Assembly (NCBI GenBank): GCA_964546955.1
Contig: CAZJLP010000002.1
Span: 62,001-126,000 of the forward strand
Source: CAZJLP01 sp964546955
GTDB lineage: Bacteria; Verrucomicrobiota; Verrucomicrobiia; Opitutales; Opitutaceae
Direction of reading: 5' to 3'
DNA: 64,000 bases
Made by a program: the position numbers and the translations under genes. The notes under the pieces were generated by a model, which ran no database searches, was not told the DNA's origin, and saw nothing but the letters and a program-made list of their open reading frames with translations. Shown one piece after another: positions 16,754 through 25,413 of the stretch; within the stretch, counting starts at the first letter, position 1; every line of letters begins with the position of its first letter.

Positions 16754-18121
16754 CTATCCTCGGCTTGATTCTTCCGAATCCGTCTCCCCTCTCGCTACGA
16801 GCACCGCACACACGAGGTCTCCGGTCACGTTCAAGGTCGTCCGACACATGTCCAGGAGCCGGTCGATGCCGAGGATGATCGCGATGGCGGCAGTTGGAAC
16901 GTTTACGTAAACCAGGACGCCCACAACCAGGGGGAGGGAGCCCCCCGGCACGCCGGCCGTGCCGAAGCCGGCCATGATGCACATGAGTGCCACGATAAAC
17001 TGCTGCCCCAAGTCGAGCGGTATGCCAAAAACCTGCGCGAGGAAGAGCACCGTCACACCTTCGTACAAGGCCGTTCCGTTCTGATTCGCACTGGCGCCGA
17101 CCGTCAGCACAAAGCGGCTGATTTTTGTCGGCAGCTTCAAGTTCTCCTCCGCGACGCGGAGCGAAACCGGCAGCGTGGCGTTGCTCGACGAAGTGCTGAA
17201 TGCTGTCAGCATCGCCTCCTTGATCTGCCCGAAAAACTTGAGCGGAGACCTGCGGCCCACCAGGGCCAAAAAGAGAGAATACGTGCCGAATTGATGCAGG
17301 AGCAGGCCGAGCAGGACCACGCCCACGTAGTTGCGAAGCGTATACACGATCTCCATCCCGAGCGTGGAGGTGACGGAAAAGGCGAGGCAGGCCACGCCGA
17401 TCGGCGCCAATTTCATCGCGAACCCGATGATGAGCATGCAGACCTCGAAAATGCCTTGGAGCGCGCCGAGCAGCGCGGCTGTCTTTTCCGGAGGCGCCAT
17501 GGCCATCGCGATTCCGAAGAACAGACTGAAAACCATCACCGCGATCAGCCCTCCGCCGGTGTAATTCCGGGTGAAGGCGTTCACCGCTTCGTGCAGCGGG
17601 TTCTCCGGGATCAAATTCAGGAGCGTCTCGGAGAGCGGCGTTTTCTTCGTACCCTGCTCGATCCGCGACGCGGCGTCCCCGCTGTACTTGGTTTTCAGTT
17701 CCTCGCGCTTTGTTTCCGAAATACTCCGGCCGGGCGCCAAGACGTTCGTGAGCCCCACTGCCAGCAACACACTCGTTCCCGAGAGCACTAGGGTGAAGAA
17801 GATGGACTTCAGCCCCACCCGCCCGAGCTTTCGCAAATCTCCCATTTCCGCCACCCCGAGCACAATCGCCGAAAAAATCAGCGGGATCACGATCATGAAG
17901 ATGATCCGAATGAACAGGCGCCCTATCGGCTGAATTACATTCGCCAGCCACCAGCCCAGCGATGCTTTGCCCTCCGGGGTGACGATGAAACGTTCCGCCA
18001 GCAACCCGAGCGTCGCACCGAGGAGGAGACCGAGCAGGATCTGATTCGCCAACGGCCATTTCCACGGTTTGAGCGTCACACGCTCACCTTGCCCGCGCCG
18101 AACAAACCGGAGCAACCCCAT
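16754..18121 (-). CDS. Dicarboxylate/amino acid:cation symporter (DAACS family)
   Basis: The ATG at 18121 (AGGA just upstream) gives 455 residues. The protein is a GltP/DctA-type secondary transporter of the inner membrane. It shows the serine-rich reentrant loop SSSNATLPVS, the transport motif NQNGTALYEG (the usual NMDGT with M-D changed to Q-N) and the second reentrant loop GTAGVPGGSLPLV, all in the C-terminal half. The N-terminal half has helices such as LLGLLLGATLGLLAERF and IIFMIVIPLIFSAIVLGVA. Substrate is a dicarboxylate or acidic amino acid cotransported with H+ or Na+. The altered NMDGT motif makes ion choice uncertain. A TTG at 18202 in frame is a less likely start. Confidence 0.9.
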   Translation of the reverse strand: MGLLRFVRRGQGERVTLKPWKWPLANQILLGLLLGATLGLLAERFIVTPEGKASLGWWLANVIQPIGRLFIRIIFMIVIPLIFSAIVLGVAEMGDLRKLGRVGLKSIFFTLVLSGTSVLLAVGLTNVLAPGRSISETKREELKTKYSGDAASRIEQGTKKTPLSETLLNLIPENPLHEAVNAFTRNYTGGGLIAVMVFSLFFGIAMAMAPPEKTAALLGALQGIFEVCMLIIGFAMKLAPIGVACLAFSVTSTLGMEIVYTLRNYVGVVLLGLLLHQFGTYSLFLALVGRRSPLKFFGQIKEAMLTAFSTSSSNATLPVSLRVAEENLKLPTKISRFVLTVGASANQNGTALYEGVTVLFLAQVFGIPLDLGQQFIVALMCIMAGFGTAGVPGGSLPLVVGVLVYVNVPTAAIAIILGIDRLLDMCRTTLNVTGDLVCAVLVARGETDSEESSRG

Positions 18122-18349
18122 TTTCCTGACAGCTTTGTTACGGCGCAATGCGGCCCTCCAACGTCGCTGCCTCTGAGATACACTTACATTATTTGCTCCC
18201 AAAGTGGGCCCGATGAACGAAATTCAGCGTTCTCACGGGAATTTCCCCCGCTCGACGCCAGTTGACAAAATTTAGCTAAATAGGTCGCCGAGTGGGCTTT
18301 GGACTCGCAGTGCACCTCAGCCGGGCGCAGCCTGCCGCCAAGCACCGCT

Positions 18350-18763
18350 ATGTTGATACTTGCACAAACGTCCGTCGAAAAGGTCACGGCTTTGGACAAA
18401 GCCAAGGAGGTCCCAGTCTCCTTCTGGGTCCAATCCATCGGGATCATCGTGGGCATTATGGTGCTGGTTGTATTACTGAAAATCCTGCTTCCTAAGCTAG
18501 CGCAGATGAACAAGATCCTACTCTGCGCGGTACTCTTTGCCGTCGCTTCAATTGTCGGTTTCAAGTGGATTTACGAGCGCAACGAACCCGCATTCCTTAC
18601 GCCGTTTGTCCAGGCCGTAGCGCCTTTCTTCCCCAGCAAGGGCTCCTATACAGACAAGCAAGGTGTCGACAAACAAAAGGCCGGCATGCCTCCAAAGGGC
18701 CCCGTGCCTGCTCCCACTCCGGTAAAAGGGGGGCGACCTGTCCCGGATAAGCCGAAGAGCTAG
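18350..18763 (+). CDS. Small membrane protein of unknown function
   Basis: The ATG at 18350 gives 137 residues with two hydrophobic helices: SIGIIVGIMVLVVLLKILLP (about residues 29-48) and ILLCAVLFAVASIVGFKWIY (about 55-74). A Lys/Pro-rich soluble tail follows (PPKGPVPAPTPVKGGRPVPD), probably disordered. No family was recognised. It is 86 bases upstream of gnd on the same strand and divergent from the symporter, so it may share a promoter region with either. Start choice is uncertain because a TTG at 18299 is also in frame. Confidence 0.58.
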   Translation: MLILAQTSVEKVTALDKAKEVPVSFWVQSIGIIVGIMVLVVLLKILLPKLAQMNKILLCAVLFAVASIVGFKWIYERNEPAFLTPFVQAVAPFFPSKGSYTDKQGVDKQKAGMPPKGPVPAPTPVKGGRPVPDKPKS

Positions 18764-18849
18764 GCGGCGTTTGCGACGCTTCACTCGTCGAGATTCACGT
18801 TTTTGGGGTGGTTTTCCCTGGGCCTTTCTGGCTAGTTGCCAGACTGCCT

Positions 18850-20355
18850 ATGCCTAAATCTCACTCCGACATCGGACTCATCGGCCTCGCTGTGATGGGT
18901 CAGAATCTCGCGCTCAATATTGCCGACCACGGCTTCCAGATTTCGGTCTACAACCGCACGACGGCCACCACGGAAAAGTTCGTCGCGGAAAATCCGAACA
19001 CTCCGGGAGGCGTCGTCGGCACCAAGACGCTGGAGGAGTTTGTTCAATCTCTGGCCAAGCCGCGCAAAATGATCATCCTCGTCAAGGCGGGCGGCCCGAC
19101 CGACGCGGTGATCGACAGCCTGGTACCGCTTTTGGAAAAGGGCGACATCGTGATCGATGGCGGCAATGCCCTTTGGACGGACACGATCCGCCGCGAAAAG
19201 ACGCTCCGCGAGAAGGGCCTGCGCTTCATCGGCTCCGGCGTATCCGGCGGCGAGGAAGGCGCTCGTTTCGGCCCGTCCCTCATGCCCGGCGGCGAATTCA
19301 ACGCCTGGCTCGAACTGAAGCCGATCTGGGAGGCGGTCGCCGCCAAGGTCGACGCCAAGACCGGCCGGCCTCTGATGGGCGCGACCCCTGGCAATCCCGT
19401 CAAGGGCGGCGTGCCCTGCACCACGTACATCGGCGAGAACGGCGCCGGGCATTACGTGAAAATGGTCCACAACGGCATCGAGTACGGCGACATGCAGATG
19501 ATCTGTGAGGCCTATCAGCTGATGAAGGACCTCCTGGGCCTCAAGCCCGCCGAGATGGGCGAGATCTTTTCGGAATGGAATGCCGGCGCTCTCGACAGCT
19601 TCCTGATCGAAATCACGGCCGATATTCTCAAGCAGAAGGACCCGGCCTCCAAGAAGGCTTTTGTCGACATCGTCCTCGATACCGCCGGCCAGAAGGGCAC
19701 GGGCAAGTGGACCTCGACCAACGCGCTGGACATGGGGGTGCCCGCCCCGACCATCGCCGAGGCCGTCTTTGCGCGCTGCATCTCCGCGATCAAGGAAGAG
19801 CGTGTATCCGCTTCGAAGATACTGAAAGGCCCGGCCAAGAAGTACAAGGGGTCGAAGAAGGCGCTGATCGAAGCGATCCACGACGCGCTCTACTGCTCGA
19901 AGATTTGCTCGTACGCGCAGGGCTTCCAGCTCATGCGCACCGCCCAGGAGGAGTACAAATGGAAGCTCAATTTCGGCGAGATCGCTCAGATCTGGCGTGG
20001 CGGCTGCATCATTCGCGCGGCCTTCCTGCAAAAGATCACCGAGGCCTATGCTCGCAAGCCCGATCTGGCCAACCTCCTCCTCGACCCGTATTTCAACAAG
20101 ACGGTGAAGAAGGCCCAGGAAAACTGGCGCAAGGTCGTGGCCCTCGCGGCCGAATGCGGCGTGCCGACCCCGACCTTCTACTCCGCTCTCTCCTACTACG
20201 ACAGTTACCGCTCGGCCCGCCTCCCAGCCAACCTGCTCCAGGCCCAGCGCGACTACTTCGGCGCGCACACCTACGAGCGCACCGACAAACCCCGCGGAAA
20301 GTTCTTCCACGTCGACTGGCCGGAGAAATCCCGCCCGCAGATCGAAATCGCCTAA
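18850..20355 (+). CDS. gnd: 6-phosphogluconate dehydrogenase (decarboxylating)
   Basis: The 501-residue enzyme of the oxidative pentose phosphate pathway converts 6-phosphogluconate to ribulose 5-phosphate with NADP reduction. The Rossmann motif GLIGLAVMGQNLALNIADHG covers residues 9-28. IGSGVSGGEEGARFGPSLMP covers residues 127-146 and the catalytic Lys204 lies in HYVKMVHNGIEYGDM. CIIRAAFLQKI and the C-terminal YYDSYRSARLPANLLQAQRD-type tail also match. At 501 residues it is about 30 longer than the E. coli enzyme, partly through a short insert at residues ~168-190. A start at 18808 would add an unlikely hydrophobic leader. A strong terminator follows. Confidence 0.97.
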   Translation: MPKSHSDIGLIGLAVMGQNLALNIADHGFQISVYNRTTATTEKFVAENPNTPGGVVGTKTLEEFVQSLAKPRKMIILVKAGGPTDAVIDSLVPLLEKGDIVIDGGNALWTDTIRREKTLREKGLRFIGSGVSGGEEGARFGPSLMPGGEFNAWLELKPIWEAVAAKVDAKTGRPLMGATPGNPVKGGVPCTTYIGENGAGHYVKMVHNGIEYGDMQMICEAYQLMKDLLGLKPAEMGEIFSEWNAGALDSFLIEITADILKQKDPASKKAFVDIVLDTAGQKGTGKWTSTNALDMGVPAPTIAEAVFARCISAIKEERVSASKILKGPAKKYKGSKKALIEAIHDALYCSKICSYAQGFQLMRTAQEEYKWKLNFGEIAQIWRGGCIIRAAFLQKITEAYARKPDLANLLLDPYFNKTVKKAQENWRKVVALAAECGVPTPTFYSALSYYDSYRSARLPANLLQAQRDYFGAHTYERTDKPRGKFFHVDWPEKSRPQIEIA

Positions 20356-20430
20356 ACGCGATCTCGAGTGGCCGGATAAATGAAAGTGTAAGTCGGATAA
20401 GTAGAATGTAAGTCAGATAATTAATTTGTA

Positions 20431-20467
20431 AGCCGCGGATATCCTAATGGGCATCCGCGGCTTTTTC
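20431..20467 (+). terminator. Rho-independent terminator of gnd
   Basis: AGCCGCGGAT (20431-20440) and ATCCGCGGCT (20453-20462) form a perfect ten-pair stem around a 12-base loop, followed by TTTTTCG. It lies about 75 bases past the gnd stop. Confidence 0.92.
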
Positions 20468-20679
20468 GTGTCTTCCCATACCGCACCCGCCCCTGACTGA
20501 CTTGATCTCTGATAACTTGTAATCGCAATTTGGCGTGTCACCGCGTGATGTCTCGCAGCCGCTCGTGGGGTGTGAGCGTCAGTAGTTCTGGCTGATCCGG
20601 GCCAATAGTCGGCCAGCGGTGTTTAGGTTTTACGTGATAGGTGCAAGAAGCTTTCCCGCGTAATTACGCCGACGTAGTG

Positions 20680-20771
20680 CCAAGTAATTCAAAGTGTTAC
20701 TCGGCTCGCAGAGCTGGCGAAACTCCCGAGGTATCTTAATGGCACTGTGGCCAAGTGATCGAAGTGTTACT
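20680..20771. promoter_or_regulatory. Direct repeats upstream of sigma fusion gene 1 (candidate operator/promoter)
   Basis: CCAAGTAATTCAAAGTGTTA at 20680 and CCAAGTGATCGAAGTGTTAC at 20751 are imperfect copies whose shared AAGTGTTACT cores start exactly 70 bases apart. They lie 140-230 bases before the start codon. The repeat may be a binding site for a regulator or duplicated promoter element. This is inference from sequence similarity only. Confidence 0.4.
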
Positions 20772-20908
20772 GAGAGTAATCGGAATATTACCAACATATT
20801 AGCTGCTGCTAGAGGCCGTGGCGGCGCGAGCACGTCCGAATGCGGTTGCTCAGATTTCACGAATTTCCTGTCGGCTCCCGTGGCGGGCGGGAGGTATTAG
20901 GAGAAGCC

Positions 20909-22342
20909 GTGATCAACGACGCCATCCTGCTCCGCCGCTACGTTCAAGAACGCTCCGAAGCGGCGTTCCGCGAATTAGTGCATCGTCACTTGGATTTCAC
21001 GTATTCCGTGGCGCTGCGCGAAGTCCAAGGAAATCACGCCAGGGCGCAAGACATCACCCAAGAGGTCTTTGCCACCTTGGCGCGCAAGGCGCCGACTCTG
21101 CGGGATCGTGCCAGCCTGGCGGGGTGGCTGCACATCAGCACGCGCTTTGCTGCGACGAAACTCAAGCGTTCCGAATACCGTCGCCAACGACGGGAACAGG
21201 AGGCCCTCGCCATGCATGAATCGTCAGAGTCCTCCACGATCGACCGCGATTGGGCTCGCTTGAGCCCAGCGCTCAACGACCTGCTGCGGGACCTTTCTGG
21301 ACATGATCGGGAAGCCGTGCTGCTGCGCTTTTACCGGCGGTGCCCCTACTCTGAGATCGCGGCCACTCTTGGACTGAGCGAAGGAACCGCGCAAAAGCGG
21401 GTGGAACGCGCGCTGGAACGCATGCGGAAAGGCCTGCTCCGGCGAGGCCTTACTTCGACCGCGGGAGCCTTGGCGGCGCTTCTTGAAACCAATCTGGTCA
21501 CAGCGGCGCCTGCCGGCTTAGTCCCGGTGATCAGTCAAGGCGCGACGGCCGCCGTTCAATTCAGCCTGGGTAGCACCCTTCTTCTTCAGCTTATGAGCAT
21601 CGGAAAACTTCAGGTCGCCGCATTCGGTGGTATTCTGGCCATCGGCGTAACGCTGGTCACACTTCAGGAGCGACGAAACGCCGACTTGCGGGATGAGCTC
21701 GCGACGCTCCGCCGCGAGGCGGAGCAAACCGCCACCTTGCGCGCTGAAAACGTTTTGGCGAAAAAGGAGATCGAAACGCTGCGAGCCGGGCAGGTCGAAC
21801 TCGCCCGCTTGCGCAGCGACCTTGCGGCGGTTGAGGCCAAGGCCGTTCCGCGCGCCGCCTCCAGTGCGACTTCCGTCCCCCCGATTCGCTCCATTGATTC
21901 ATTGAGAAATGTCGGGAATGCGACCGCCGTGAACGCGTTGGAGTCCATGATCTGGGCGAAGGAAAACCTGGATATTGGCGTGCTCAGCAAGCTCTTCACG
22001 CTCACGCCGAAGGCTCGGCAGAATACGGAGAGAATCTGGGAACGGCTGCCCCTCGAGCAGCGCGCGAAGCTGCGCCTTTCGACGCTGGAGGATATGCTTG
22101 CATACTTTTTCGCCGGTATGGCGAAGCAGTATTCAGGCCTGCAAGTCCTCGAAGAGCGGGTCATCGATTCCGAGACGACCGTATTGCGCGCCGGTCTCCC
22201 CCGGCCAGGCGGTGGACTCGACAAGCGCGCCTTTGTCTTCAAACGCTCACCAGCCGGATGGCAATGGGAGTTTCCGTTCGAAGCAATCGATGAGATCCCG
22301 AACGAACTCAGCAAAATGGGCGAGAAGCTCGCTCCGAAATAA
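20909..22342 (+). CDS. ECF sigma factor fused to a membrane-anchored C-terminal domain (1)
   Basis: The GTG at 20909 is chosen because AGGAG sits about six bases upstream, one of the few clear Shine-Dalgarno sites here. That gives 477 residues. Residues ~1-170 are an ECF sigma factor: region 2 contains ARAQDITQEVFATLARKAPT and the WLHISTRFAATKLKRSEYRR segment; region 4 contains LSGHDREAVLLRFYRRCPYS and IAATLGLSEGTAQKRVERAL. A hydrophobic stretch (STAGALAALLETNLVTAAPA) follows. One transmembrane helix lies near residue 235 (LQVAAFGGILAIGVTLVTLQ), then a coiled coil (LRDELATLRREAEQTATLRA), then a ~160-residue domain presumed extracytoplasmic. The design suggests a sigma factor held at the membrane by its own tail. 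A lipoprotein gene follows after 27 bases. Confidence 0.82.
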   Translation: MINDAILLRRYVQERSEAAFRELVHRHLDFTYSVALREVQGNHARAQDITQEVFATLARKAPTLRDRASLAGWLHISTRFAATKLKRSEYRRQRREQEALAMHESSESSTIDRDWARLSPALNDLLRDLSGHDREAVLLRFYRRCPYSEIAATLGLSEGTAQKRVERALERMRKGLLRRGLTSTAGALAALLETNLVTAAPAGLVPVISQGATAAVQFSLGSTLLLQLMSIGKLQVAAFGGILAIGVTLVTLQERRNADLRDELATLRREAEQTATLRAENVLAKKEIETLRAGQVELARLRSDLAAVEAKAVPRAASSATSVPPIRSIDSLRNVGNATAVNALESMIWAKENLDIGVLSKLFTLTPKARQNTERIWERLPLEQRAKLRLSTLEDMLAYFFAGMAKQYSGLQVLEERVIDSETTVLRAGLPRPGGGLDKRAFVFKRSPAGWQWEFPFEAIDEIPNELSKMGEKLAPK

Positions 22343-22369
22343 AAGGCCGATCAGCAGCGTAGACGACTC

Positions 22370-22822
22370 ATGCGAAAGCCAATGAAGTTCTCCTCCACTA
22401 TTGCTAGCGGCAGCCTGTTCGCGGCGCTGCTATGCCTCGCTCTCGGTTGCCGTCCAGACCTACTCGTTGAACGCACCGCCGCTAAACCAATGACCGCCGC
22501 GGCGATGCACGCGGCAGCCTCCTCGCCGGCACTCATTCAGGCCTTGGGTGTTCCGATTGTGCGCGGGAAGAACTGGAGCTGCAGCGTTTCCGGTAACCTG
22601 CAGGACTCGACACAGAAACCCGATGAGGGCCAAGGCACGTGCTCGATTTCGTTTGATGTCAGCGGCCCCAATGGCAGCGCCATGGTCAACCTACAGAGCG
22701 TCGCAACGAAGGGTGTGTGGCGCATTAGCGCCTTGCACGTCACGCCACACGGCGGTCGTTCCCCGATAGACCTGACAGCTGCCGTCGTTGAGCAAACCTT
22801 CAGTAACCAGGCTCCGCACTAG
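22370..22822 (+). CDS. Small lipoprotein, Coa1/Tim21-like fold suspected
   Basis: The protein has 150 residues. A signal peptide with lipobox LALGC (Cys27) predicts a membrane-anchored lipoprotein; M5 at 22382 is an alternative start. The mature domain reads SPALIQALGVPIVRGKNWSC, then a CSISFDVSGPNGSAMVNLQS strand pair, then VWRISALHVTP and IDLTAA. This order resembles the Coa1/Tim21 cytochrome oxidase assembly fold (helix, LG-P, then GP.G beta hairpin and W-L-L-V strand), but the match is by eye. It follows the sigma fusion gene by 27 bases and is probably cotranscribed, so it may be a partner or target of the tail domain. Confidence 0.66.
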   Translation: MRKPMKFSSTIASGSLFAALLCLALGCRPDLLVERTAAKPMTAAAMHAAASSPALIQALGVPIVRGKNWSCSVSGNLQDSTQKPDEGQGTCSISFDVSGPNGSAMVNLQSVATKGVWRISALHVTPHGGRSPIDLTAAVVEQTFSNQAPH

Positions 22823-22933
22823 CCCGAAAGCTGAGCGCCCCTGGCCTGGCCTGCACGCGAGAGCAAAGCGGGCGGTGACCGCTTCGTCGAAGCCTGTCTT
22901 CAGCGTGGGTCGGCTCAACCTCAGCGATAATCT

Positions 22934-23347
22934 ATGATCCCACAACGAGTTGTTCCCGTGTTTCATGTCGCCAGCGTTGAGACCGCGCTGAGGCACTACT
23001 GCGACGTCCTTGGGTTTTCGGAGGACTTCCGCTTCGGCGATTACGCAGGCGTGAAGCTCGGCGAAGTATCTGTTCATTTGTCCGGCCACAGTATCCATCA
23101 GCGACCGGTGGGCGGCGGCACTGCATACGTGTTTTGCGACGAAGTGGATGGTTATTACGAGCACATCAAGAAAAGAGGGGCTCTATTGAAGTCAGCGCCG
23201 GAGGATTTTCCCTACGGCATGCGGGAGTTCATGTCGGCGGATCCGGATGGAAATCATCTCGCTTTTGGGTGTGAGATAAAACCGACTAATCATGCAGCGG
23301 GTGTTGAAAACGCAGACCGCAGCAGCAGAAACCCTGAATTCCCTTAG
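22934..23347 (+). CDS. VOC superfamily (glyoxalase/bleomycin-resistance-like) protein
   Basis: The 137-residue protein has the VOC fold: RVVPVFHVASVETALRHYCD, VLGFSEDFRFGDYAGVKLGE (with a metal-position Glu), and the second module GTAYVFCDEVDGYYEHIKKR, then REFMSADPDGNHLAFGCE, which supplies the last conserved Glu. Members bind small ligands or detoxify electrophiles, and the substrate cannot be told. The last ~20 residues (after EIKPTN) extend beyond the usual fold. It stands alone, 110 bases after the lipoprotein, and converges on a serine hydrolase gene. Confidence 0.85.
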   Translation: MIPQRVVPVFHVASVETALRHYCDVLGFSEDFRFGDYAGVKLGEVSVHLSGHSIHQRPVGGGTAYVFCDEVDGYYEHIKKRGALLKSAPEDFPYGMREFMSADPDGNHLAFGCEIKPTNHAAGVENADRSSRNPEFP

Positions 23348-23373
23348 CGAACATGCTGAGGCGGCTGCCCCGC

Positions 23374-24558
23374 TTACTTTTGAAAGCGCTTCACGTCCAG
23401 CTTGTGTCCCAAGGCTACGGTGAGCGTCGCGACCTCGATTTTCGTTTGCGGAAAGCTCTCGCCGTTGGTCATGAAGACCAAACCGATTTTCCTCGCAGGT
23501 ACCAGGGCCAGGTGAGCGCGGAATCCATCATCCGCCCCGCTGTGAAAAACAATCGTTTCTCCCAATTCCTGCCGGGTCCACCAAGTCAGTCCCACGCCCA
23601 CCTGTTCATTTAATTTCGTCACAGGTCGCCACATCTCGGCGAGGGTGGTTTCGGCCAAAATTCGCTGTCCGTCCAAGACGCCGCCATTGAGATTTGCCCT
23701 GATCCACAGCGCCATGTCCTCCACGTTGGAATGTAGGTTAGAACTCGGCGTGTGCGTGCGATTGTACGGATAGTGCCGAACATCTCTCAGCGTGCCGTCT
23801 TTTTGAGTTGTGTGCCCGGTCGCGAGAAGTTCCGGATCGGCCTCTTTCAGCAACAACGTCGTTGAGAGCATCCCCAGTGGCCGAAAGATGCTCTGCCGGG
23901 CCGATTCCTCGAAGCTGGATCCAGAGGCTTTCGCCACCGCGTCACCGAGCACTTCAAAGGCCATGTTACTGTAGCGAAACTGTTCACCAGGAACGCCGAT
24001 CAGGGTTTCGCCGTGCAGGCTCCGTACATAGCGCTCTAAAGCACCGTCGTCGTACTGCGGTTTGTCCCATTCATAGTCCTCGACGTCCGGCATGCCAGAC
24101 CTATGCGTCAGGATTTGCCGGAGCGTGATCGTCGATGCTCTCGGGTCATTCAGCTGGAAATAGGGAAGAAAGCGCACGACCGGGGCGTCCAGCTCCAGTT
24201 TGCCCTGTTCCGCGAGCTGCATGACCCCTGTCGCGACGATCGTTTTCGTGATCGACGCCATATGGAACAGGGTCTTCGGCGTGATGGGGCGACTTGCCTC
24301 GCCCATCTTCATTACTCCAAAACCACGCGCATAGACGAGCCGGTCGCCCTCCACCACGCCAATCGCTAAGCCAGGCATTTTGTGGTCTCGAATAATCGTT
24401 TCGAGCAACGGCTCCAACACGGTGCGATAGCGATCCTCCGCCAAAGCGGCAGGAGAGTTCGCCGACGCGTCTGCGTTCGACTGCCCCGACGCGGCCAATG
24501 GTTCGAAGGTCACGGTGACCCCGAGCCAAAAGAGAAGGCGTAGCAGCATCTGCTTCAT
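23374..24558 (-). CDS. Serine hydrolase, class C beta-lactamase family (1)
   Basis: The ATG at 24558 gives 394 residues with a signal peptide (MKQMLLRLLFWLGVTVTFEP, cleavage near ASG). The penicillin-binding/AmpC fold is clear: catalytic SITK at residues 102-105, the YSN motif at 196-198, and an HSG in VFHSGADDGF replacing the KTG triad. HRSGMPDVEDY is the conserved loop after the first helix bundle. Such proteins are periplasmic esterases, peptidases or D-aminopeptidases, and true beta-lactamase activity is not implied. It lies 37 bases downstream of a small hypothetical gene on the same strand. A start at 24630 is rejected because it lacks a signal sequence at its N-terminus. Confidence 0.88.
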   Translation of the reverse strand: MKQMLLRLLFWLGVTVTFEPLAASGQSNADASANSPAALAEDRYRTVLEPLLETIIRDHKMPGLAIGVVEGDRLVYARGFGVMKMGEASRPITPKTLFHMASITKTIVATGVMQLAEQGKLELDAPVVRFLPYFQLNDPRASTITLRQILTHRSGMPDVEDYEWDKPQYDDGALERYVRSLHGETLIGVPGEQFRYSNMAFEVLGDAVAKASGSSFEESARQSIFRPLGMLSTTLLLKEADPELLATGHTTQKDGTLRDVRHYPYNRTHTPSSNLHSNVEDMALWIRANLNGGVLDGQRILAETTLAEMWRPVTKLNEQVGVGLTWWTRQELGETIVFHSGADDGFRAHLALVPARKIGLVFMTNGESFPQTKIEVATLTVALGHKLDVKRFQK

Positions 24559-24595
24559 GTTGACGGCGCTTGGCGGCGTTGGCTCTACCGCGTGC

Positions 24596-25015
24596 TTAGG
24601 CTTTGCCGCGCTTGTGACCGTACAACTCACCCAGCAGGGTCTTTGCCGTTGTGTCGCCGCGATCCGCTAGATACCGAAGCTTTGCTTCGTCCGGCGGAGC
24701 GGCCTTGGTCACTCCTGCGCTCAACAAGCAGTCAATCATAGACGACGCGAACTTCTGTCGCCCGAAAATCCCGTGCAGCCTTATACCTGATCGCACTGGA
24801 CTAAGCAAAAGGGCAATGTCTCGTGCCCGCGAGACACCAATAAGGTGAGCGGTTCGCACACCGTCGGAAACAGCATAGTCAAATACGATTCTCCTTCCAT
24901 GTAACCCTGTACGGAGCGTTGTGTTTTTAACCGAAAAGCCAGCCTGCTCCAGTATCTCAGGTATACGCTGCGCAAGCTCAACCGAGCAACAGCATTGGGC
25001 CAGAGTGGATTTCAT
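24596..25015 (-). CDS. Hypothetical protein
   Basis: The protein has 139 residues. AGGA lies about ten bases upstream of the ATG, which supports the start. The sequence has an alternating alpha-beta composition (ELAQRIPEILEQAGFSVKNT, GLHGRRIVFDYAVSDGVRTA) and ends in a short repeat-like helix (AKLRYLADRGDTTAKTLLGE) that resembles one Sel1/ankyrin-type repeat. There is no signal peptide or membrane segment. No family recognised. It lies upstream of the serine hydrolase, probably in one transcript. Confidence 0.52.
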   Translation of the reverse strand: MKSTLAQCCCSVELAQRIPEILEQAGFSVKNTTLRTGLHGRRIVFDYAVSDGVRTAHLIGVSRARDIALLLSPVRSGIRLHGIFGRQKFASSMIDCLLSAGVTKAAPPDEAKLRYLADRGDTTAKTLLGELYGHKRGKA

Positions 25016-25413
25016 GATACTAATCCTACACGGGGCGGCCGTGAAAGGTTACTCACCTTAATAGCGCTATTGGCTCCAACTTAGGAGGGCAATTGCTTTG
25101 TGGAATGCCTGGTGGGTTGCTGACGCAGCACCGCGGATCCAGAGGCTGCGGTTAAGCACGCCTTACCATGACCGAGTTGCCGGCGGACTTCGCGATGCCC
25201 CGACCGCGGAATTATGCAAAAGCTGCTGAGGCTGGTCGCGGCGACTGCGAACGTTGAGTCCTTCGTCGCGCCTCGGAGGCGCAACAATCGATTGGGCTGC
25301 ACTTTGATGTGTCGCTCCGAACTCAAGGCTTCTGTTAGGTAGACCCACGATGCGTTGGCGGCTTCACTTTGTTGTTCGGGCAACATGCTGGCCGGTGTTA
25401 TCAGAGTGTAGCT
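25016..25413. other. Intergenic region before sigma fusion gene 2
   Basis: A 137-residue leftward frame overlaps the next gene and looks like a composition artefact. No family-like sequence, terminator or repeat is obvious. GTGTTATCAGAGT at 25395-25407 loosely resembles GTGTTACTGAGAGT near 20764, upstream of the other sigma fusion gene. Confidence 0.4.

Larger units (their letters stand above)
20356..20908. other. Long intergenic region between gnd and the sigma fusion gene
   Basis: After the gnd terminator (20431-20467) about 440 bases have no convincing gene. The region is AT-richer than its surroundings and holds a 70-base-spaced pair of direct repeats (20680-20701 and 20751-20771) upstream of the sigma fusion gene. 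Near 20380-20430 the motif TGTAAGTC(G/A)GATAA occurs twice in tandem, followed by a degenerate third copy. Confidence 0.5.

Noticed and set aside
15831..18065. Leftward 744-residue frame overlapping the symporter
   Set aside because: The symporter frame on the same strand has all family motifs; this one is Arg/Gly-rich with no recognisable sequence.
18832..20310. Leftward 492-residue frame over gnd
   Set aside because: It is the antisense shadow of gnd, whose catalytic motifs are complete.
25320..25400. Possible integron attC-like site (GTTAGGT near 25336)
   Set aside because: No matching RYYYAAC partner at the right distance, no palindromic arms, no integrase.
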